From the NCBI RefSeq assembly GCF_040120695.1, contig NZ_JBEEAC010000011.1, forward strand, positions 1 to 64,000: a stretch of 64,000 nucleotides of DNA. Direction: 5' to 3'. The DNA is from Plantactinospora sp040120695. Lineage in GTDB: Bacteria > Actinomycetota > Actinomycetes > Mycobacteriales > Micromonosporaceae. Below, piece after piece: positions 59,446-64,000 of this stretch. A program made the position numbers and the translations under genes. Every line of letters starts with the position of its first letter. The stretch's first letter is position 1. A model generated the notes under the pieces. It did no database searches. It saw only the letters and a program-made list of their open reading frames with translations, and was not told the origin of the DNA.

Positions 59446-61473
59446 TGCGTCCTTGAACGCGTCGTACACCAGCCGGCGCGTGCGGGAGTCGAAGCCGACC
59501 ATTCCCATCACGGAGATGCCGTTGTACTCCTGGTTGTAGCCGCACCGTTGCTTGTAGTCCTTGAGCACCCAGTACGTGTACCCGGCGACGTAGTCGGCGC
59601 GGGCCGACACCTGTGCCCAGTGCGCGCGGAAGCTGGCCTCCTGCCACTCCTCGGTGCCCTGCTCGTCGACGGGGCCGTGGTGGCCGAGGAACGACCAGGT
59701 GCCGTTCTCGGTGATCAGGATCGGCTTGTCCGGGTGCCGGGTGTGCACGTCGTCGATGGCCGGGCCGAGATCGGAGTCCTGGCCGTAGAAGTAGCCGAAG
59801 TACTCGTTGAAGCCGATGACGTCCGCGATGTCGAACGCCGGATCGAATGTCGTGCTCGACGCCCAGGTGACCGGACGGTCCTGCAGGTCCACCGCCTTGA
59901 CGGCGTCCTTCATGTCCTGGAGCCAGGCCCGGTAGACGGCGCCGCCGTCTGCGTCGATCTCCGACTCGTTCTGCAGGCACCAGAGGATCACCGAGGGGCT
60001 GTTGTGCTGGTTCCAGGCCATCACCGTCGCGAGCGCCCGGGACAGCCCGTAGCTGGTGGTCTGCACCCGCTCCTGGTCGGTGTTGATCCACATGTTGTCG
60101 ATGTCGTCCATCACGAAGACGCCGTGCCGGTCGGCCCACCGGTAGACGTACGGGTGCCGGTTGTAGACCGTGTTGCGGAGCATGTTCGCGCCGGCGTCGC
60201 GGGCGAGGCCGAGCTCGTGGTCGTACTCCCTGCGGGTCATCGACCGACCACTCGCGGCCGTCTCCTCGTGCCAGTTCATCGCCTTGAGGAACACCGGCGC
60301 ACCGTTGACCCGCAGCGTCGACCCCGTGGTGTCCACCGAGCGCAGACCGTACTCCGTCCGCAGCTGGTCGAGCCGCCGGCCGTCGCCACCCCGCGGCCCG
60401 GTCGCCCGCAGTTGGGCCGTCGCGGTCAACAGGTTCGGATCGGCCGGGCTCCAGGCCGGCGCGTCCGGCACCGCGATCTGGACCCGGGCCACCGCGACGC
60501 GGCCGGCGGGGACCGTCACCGGCACCGCTGACTCGCCGGCCCGCAGGCCCCGGCCGGGCGACACGACGACGTGGCCGGTGAACGCTCGACCGCTGCGGTT
60601 CTCCACCACGACCCGGGCCTCGAACCGGCCGTCCCGGGCCGACACGAGCACCTTCGGGATGCTCACCTCGGGCACGGCCTCCAGCCACACCGAGCGGGTG
60701 ATGCCGGCGTACGGCCAGTAGTCGACCGGCTTCCACGGCACCGCGAGCGGGTCGGTGACCGGGCCGGTCCCGGCCCGGTAGTCGGTGTACGAGGCACGGC
60801 GGTGCACCCGTACCACGATGACCGCCCGCTGCCCGGGCTTGACCACCTCGCCGACCGGCAGGGCGAACGGTGTGTGGCCGCCCTCGTGCGCGCCGACGAA
60901 CCTACCGTTCACCCAGACGTCGGCCCGGTAGTTCACCGCCAGGAAGTTGAGCCGCACCCGCTGCCCCCGCCAGCTGCCCGGGATCGTCACCGTGCTGCGG
61001 TACCAGGCGTAGCCGTCCTGGAACGCGGTTCCCTCGCCGAAGTGTGTGCCGTCGTAGCCGCCGAAGTCCGGGGTGTCGTGCAGGTCCCACGACGAGGGGA
61101 CCCCGATCGCGTCCCAACCCGCGGGGTCGACGTCGGGCCGCTCCCAGCCGGCCCGGAGTCCCTCGTCCTCGGGGTCGAACCGGAAGCGCCACCGTCCGTC
61201 CAGGACACGGTAGCCCCGGGTCGGCTCGCGCCGGTCCCAGCCGTCGAAGGCCGGAACGACATGGCCGTACTGGAACACCACACCGGTCCCGTCGATCCGC
61301 TCGATCCGGGTGCCGGCGGGTTCCCGGTCACCGTGCGGCGGCAGCGAGGGGGTGGGCGCGGCACTGCTGACGGCGGCGGCAGCGGCGGCGGTGCCGGGCA
61401 ACCCGGCGGTCACGGCGGTGAGCGAGGCGGCCGTCAACACGGTACGGCGGCTGGCCCGCAACGGTGGGTTCAT
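59431..61473 (-). CDS. Tat-exported GH2 beta-glycosidase
   Basis: 680 residues from the ATG at 61473 with GGAGAA upstream; ATG 61503, overlapping the permease stop, is an alternative. Twin-arginine signal RASRRTVLTAASLTAVTAG. The GH2 sugar-binding jelly roll (GVPSSWDLHDTPDFGGYDGTHFGEGTAFQDGYAWYRSTVTIP; ADVWVNGRFVGAHEGGHTPFALPVG), Ig-like domain and TIM barrel follow, with acid/base Glu in LQNESE (~502) and nucleophile Glu in LITENGTW (~589). Beta-galactosidase, glucuronidase and mannosidase activities all occur in this family; specificity cannot be read. Part of the minus-strand importer operon. Confidence 0.9.
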   Translation of the reverse strand: MNPPLRASRRTVLTAASLTAVTAGLPGTAAAAAAVSSAAPTPSLPPHGDREPAGTRIERIDGTGVVFQYGHVVPAFDGWDRREPTRGYRVLDGRWRFRFDPEDEGLRAGWERPDVDPAGWDAIGVPSSWDLHDTPDFGGYDGTHFGEGTAFQDGYAWYRSTVTIPGSWRGQRVRLNFLAVNYRADVWVNGRFVGAHEGGHTPFALPVGEVVKPGQRAVIVVRVHRRASYTDYRAGTGPVTDPLAVPWKPVDYWPYAGITRSVWLEAVPEVSIPKVLVSARDGRFEARVVVENRSGRAFTGHVVVSPGRGLRAGESAVPVTVPAGRVAVARVQIAVPDAPAWSPADPNLLTATAQLRATGPRGGDGRRLDQLRTEYGLRSVDTTGSTLRVNGAPVFLKAMNWHEETAASGRSMTRREYDHELGLARDAGANMLRNTVYNRHPYVYRWADRHGVFVMDDIDNMWINTDQERVQTTSYGLSRALATVMAWNQHNSPSVILWCLQNESEIDADGGAVYRAWLQDMKDAVKAVDLQDRPVTWASSTTFDPAFDIADVIGFNEYFGYFYGQDSDLGPAIDDVHTRHPDKPILITENGTWSFLGHHGPVDEQGTEEWQEASFRAHWAQVSARADYVAGYTYWVLKDYKQRCGYNQEYNGISVMGMVGFDSRTRRLVYDAFKDARSPR

Positions 61474-61499
61474 CAGGTTCTCCAGGTGGTTTCGAACGG

Positions 61500-62420
61500 T
61501 CATGCCTTGACGCTTCCCTCGGTCAGCCCGCCCCGCCAGAACCGCTGGAGTACGACGATGGCGACCATCAGCGGCAGCACCGACAGGAGTGCACCCCCGA
61601 CGGTCAGTTGGTGGAGGTCGGGCTGCCGTCCGGCGAAGGACTGCCAGGAGGTGAGGCCGAGGGTGATGGGATACAGGCTCGGGTCGGAGAGCATCACCAG
61701 CGGTAGGAAGTAGTTGTTCCAGATGCCGACGAACTGGAACAGGAAGACCGTCACCAGCGCCGGGGTCATGAGGCGCAGCGCGAGGGTCGCGAAGATGCGT
61801 CGCTCGCTGGCCCCGTCGATGCGCGCCGACTCCAGCAGGGAGTCGGGGACGGCGGTCGCGGCGTAGATCCGGCAGAGGTAGACGCCGAACGGGCTGACCA
61901 CCGACGGCAGGAGCACGGCCCAGTAGGTGTTCGCGAGACCGACCTTGCTGACCATCAGGTAGAGCGGGAGGGCGAGCGCGGTACCCGGGATCAGCACACC
62001 GGCGAGGATGACGTTGAACAGCGCCTCCCGGCCCCGGAAGCGGTACTTCGCCAGTGCGTAGCCCGCCATGGCGGCGATGAGGGTCGCGACCACGCTGCCC
62101 ACCCCGGCGTAGAGGACGCTGTTGACGACCCAACGCAGGTAGATCCCGTCGTCATAGGTCAGCACGTTGCGGAGGTTGTCGAGCAGCCGCGGCTCGGAGA
62201 ACCACAGTCCGAAGGAGCCGAAGAGCTGATCCGTGGACTTCGTCGAGGCGACGACGAGCCAGTAGACCGGCAGCAGGAAGTACGTCGCGAAGACCGTGAG
62301 CAGGCCGACGACGACGATCCGCCAGCGCAGCGCCGGCCCGCGACGGTGCCGGCGCGCCGCGCCGGCCGGGTCCGGCGAGCCGGCGGGTCGCTGCACGTGC
62401 GGTTCGACAAGGGTGGTCAC
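61500..62420 (-). CDS. Carbohydrate ABC transporter permease (MalG type)
   Basis: 306 residues from a GTG overlapping the upstream stop (GTGA). Six membrane segments, first at RIVVVGLLTVFATYFLLPVYWLVVAS. EAA loop SLLESARIDGASERRIFATLALRLMTPAL. C-terminal GGLTEGSVKA, the usual MalG-type ending. Its stop overlaps the alternative GH2 start. Confidence 0.93.
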   Translation of the reverse strand: MTTLVEPHVQRPAGSPDPAGAARRHRRGPALRWRIVVVGLLTVFATYFLLPVYWLVVASTKSTDQLFGSFGLWFSEPRLLDNLRNVLTYDDGIYLRWVVNSVLYAGVGSVVATLIAAMAGYALAKYRFRGREALFNVILAGVLIPGTALALPLYLMVSKVGLANTYWAVLLPSVVSPFGVYLCRIYAATAVPDSLLESARIDGASERRIFATLALRLMTPALVTVFLFQFVGIWNNYFLPLVMLSDPSLYPITLGLTSWQSFAGRQPDLHQLTVGGALLSVLPLMVAIVVLQRFWRGGLTEGSVKA

Positions 62421-63313
62421 CGGTCGTCCCCCTTGCGTCCGACAAGGCGGAGGAAGCCGAACGACAGCACGCACGCGGCCACCGCCAGGATGACCGCCTG
62501 CGCCGAGGCGAGGCTGTAGTTGTTGTTGGCGAACGCCTGGGTGTACGCGGCCAGGTTCGGCGTGTAGGACGTGTTGATCGCGGTGGAGACCGGGCGCAGC
62601 ACCAGCGGCTCGGCGAACAGCTGGAGGGTGCCGATGATGGTGAAGACGGTGGTGAGCACGATCGCCGGCCGGACGAGGGGCAGCTTCACGTAGCGGATCA
62701 CCTGCCAGGCGTTGGCGCCGTCGATCTGGGCCGCCTCGTACAGCTCGCTGTTGATCGCCTTGAGCTGTGCGACGATGACCAGCATGTTGTAGCCAGCGAA
62801 CTCCCAGGTCACGATGTTGGCGATGGCCCAGAGCACGCTGCCGGAGTCGAGCAGGTTCACGGTCAGGCCGGCGGAGTCGAGCAGGTCGACGATCGGGCTG
62901 ACGCCGGGGACGTAGAGAAATCCCCAGAGGATCGAGGCGATGACGCCCGGCACCCCGTACGGCAGGAAGTAGGCCGTGCGGAAGAAGCGCACGCCGCGGG
63001 CGGCGGCCGCGTCGAGCAGCAGCGCCAACGCGGTGGCCAGGGCGATCATCACCGGCACCTGTACCGCGGCGAACAGCAGCACCCGGGCGATGCTGTCCAG
63101 GAACGTGCTGTCGGTGAGCGCGGCACGGTAGTTCGAGAGGCCGGCGAAGACCGTGTGGGATCCGCCGAGCCCGAGCGGCCCGCTCCGTTCCACCCTCAGC
63201 AGGCTCTGGTAGATCGCGTAGCCGATCGGCAGGACGAAGAAGGCGGCGAACAGCAGGACGAAGGGGGCCAGGAACCCGGCCGCGGCGGTCCGGTCTGATC
63301 GGCGTGTACGCAT
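62417..63313 (-). CDS. Carbohydrate ABC transporter permease (MalF type)
   Basis: 298 residues from the ATG at 63313 after GGGGGAAA. Six membrane segments, first at AAGFLAPFVLLFAAFFVLPIGYAIYQSLL. EAA loop ELYEAAQIDGANAWQVIRYVKLPLVRPA. Pairs with the 61500 permease. No ATPase gene is in the cluster, so a shared ATPase is expected. Confidence 0.93.
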   Translation of the reverse strand: MRTRRSDRTAAAGFLAPFVLLFAAFFVLPIGYAIYQSLLRVERSGPLGLGGSHTVFAGLSNYRAALTDSTFLDSIARVLLFAAVQVPVMIALATALALLLDAAAARGVRFFRTAYFLPYGVPGVIASILWGFLYVPGVSPIVDLLDSAGLTVNLLDSGSVLWAIANIVTWEFAGYNMLVIVAQLKAINSELYEAAQIDGANAWQVIRYVKLPLVRPAIVLTTVFTIIGTLQLFAEPLVLRPVSTAINTSYTPNLAAYTQAFANNNYSLASAQAVILAVAACVLSFGFLRLVGRKGDDR

Positions 63314-63361
63314 GCGGTTTCCCCCGGGTGGTGATTGGACACGTCGGGTGCGGCCGGTGCC

Positions 63362-63389
63362 GGCGCCCGCCCGGAGTGGGACGGGCGCC
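63362..63389 (-). terminator. Hairpin between substrate-binding and permease genes
   Basis: Arms GGCGCCCG (63362-63369) and CGGGCGCC (63382-63389) with a 12-base loop, just after the substrate-binding stop. In many ABC operons such a structure lowers permease expression relative to the binding protein. Confidence 0.4.
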
Positions 63390-63399
63390 GGCCCTCCGG

Positions 63400-64000
63400 T
63401 CAGCCGGCCTTGACCTTGAGGCCCTTCGCCTTCAGGTCGGCCACGGTCTTGGCCTGCGCCGCCTCGACGGCGTCGACGAAGGTGCCCTGGCCGGCGATCG
63501 CCTTCTGGAAGCCGTCGTTGAGGTGCTCGTAGGTCGCCGCGGTGGTGGGGGTCCAGGACCAGTCCTGGTCGATGGCCTTGTCCGCCTCGGCGAAGACGTC
63601 GTTGATCTTCTGCCCGCCGAAGAAGTCGTACGGCTTGTCCAGCGCCGAGCCGGACAGCGCGTCCTTCGCCGCCGGCCAGCCGTAGCCGCCCTGGATGAGC
63701 AGGTCGATGCTTGCCGGGTCGGTGTTCAACCAGACGGCGAAGTCCTTCGCCTCCTTGGGGTACTTCGCTCCCTTGAGAACCGCGGTCGACGAGCCGCCCC
63801 AGTTGGCGGAGGCGAACTCCGCGCCGTCCCACTGCGGCATCGGCGCGACCCGCCACTTCCCGGCGGTCTGCGGCGCGTTGCCGGCGAGGATGGCGTCACC
63901 CCACTGGGCACTCACCCAGCCGACGATGGCGCCCTCCTGTAGGTCCTTGTACCAGCCGTTCTGGAAGTCGGGATCGGTCTTGACCAGCTTGTCCCGGACC
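63400..64000 (-). CDS. Sugar ABC transporter substrate-binding protein (partial)
   Basis: The last ~200 residues; the start is beyond the window. AILAGNAPQTAGKWRVAPMPQWDGAEFASANWGGSSTAVLKGAKYPKEAKDFAVWLNTDP is typical of the C-terminal lobe of family 1 solute-binding proteins. It would be a membrane-anchored lipoprotein delivering a sugar to the two permeases downstream. The operon continues as GH2, cellulase-like and GDSL genes. Confidence 0.9.
   Translation of the reverse strand, partial: VRDKLVKTDPDFQNGWYKDLQEGAIVGWVSAQWGDAILAGNAPQTAGKWRVAPMPQWDGAEFASANWGGSSTAVLKGAKYPKEAKDFAVWLNTDPASIDLLIQGGYGWPAAKDALSGSALDKPYDFFGGQKINDVFAEADKAIDQDWSWTPTTAATYEHLNDGFQKAIAGQGTFVDAVEAAQAKTVADLKAKGLKVKAG

Noticed and set aside
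1..64000. CRISPR arrays
   Set aside because: No regularly spaced direct repeats with spacers were seen; the repeats found are tandem duplications, IS ends or operators.

Overview
High-GC actinobacterial chromosome. Gene content and style point to the Micromonosporaceae (Micromonospora-like), which is an inference: there are frequent GTG and TTG starts, many ATGA/GTGA stop-start overlaps, SARP/AfsR and LAL regulators, ricin-lectin-tagged secreted glycosidases, and an actinobacterial type contractile injection system. No intact rRNA, tRNA or CRISPR is present; two tRNA-Pro 3' remnants are.

Region 1 (1-6.9 kb) is a scarred accessory region. It holds two truncated copies of one insertion element (126-345 and 3035-3308) and a 97-bp MITE-like element with similar ends (6697-6793). 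Between them lie a VOC protein, a three-gene coupled operon (unknown protein with a six-cysteine tail, glycine-rich-domain-like protein, methyltransferase), a truncated NAD-dependent epimerase, and a two-gene phage-family pair of unknown function (3820-6266).

Region 2 (6.9-18.4 kb) is a plant-polysaccharide locus: two GH54 arabinofuranosidases with opposite domain order, a GH39-like enzyme, an ABC sugar importer, a cytoplasmic GH63-like glycosidase and a LacI repressor. Palindromes of the form GAAYCGATTC lie upstream of the first GH54 gene, between the GH39 gene and the importer, and upstream of lacI, so one autoregulated regulon is likely.

Region 3 (18.5-48 kb) is an almost complete extracellular-type contractile injection system (eCIS): Ig-like membrane protein, LuxR regulator, TolB-like protein, DUF4255 protein, AAA+ ATPase, a DUF4157 protein likely to be cargo, sheath, two tube-like proteins, DUF6760 protein, a very large proline-rich protein, LysM adaptor, VgrG-like spike, PAAR tip, gp25, baseplate J, tail protein I and a zinc-ribbon/discoidin membrane protein. 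A SARP and a large LAL regulator follow. An alpha/beta hydrolase on the opposite strand sits inside the locus.

Region 4 (48-56.6 kb) begins with an internally deleted IS5-family element inserted into an IS3-family remnant. Two ~113-bp direct repeats, each carrying the 3' half of a tRNA-Pro and a terminator, then bound a ~7.5-kb island. The island carries a nine-cysteine 63-aa peptide, a MauE/DoxX membrane redox protein and a ribbon-helix-helix regulator, divergent from an AfsR-type regulator; then come two secreted proteins of unknown family and a third, frameshifted paralogue.

Region 5 (56.6-64 kb) is a second carbohydrate operon on the minus strand: substrate-binding protein (cut by the window end), two permeases, a Tat-exported GH2, a cytoplasmic cellulase-like protein and a secreted GDSL hydrolase.

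The best candidates for undescribed biology are the cysteine-peptide/MauE/RHH/AfsR cassette, the C-terminal domain of the DUF4157 protein, the cysteine-tail operon at 1.2-3.1 kb, and the phage-family pair at 3.8-6.3 kb.
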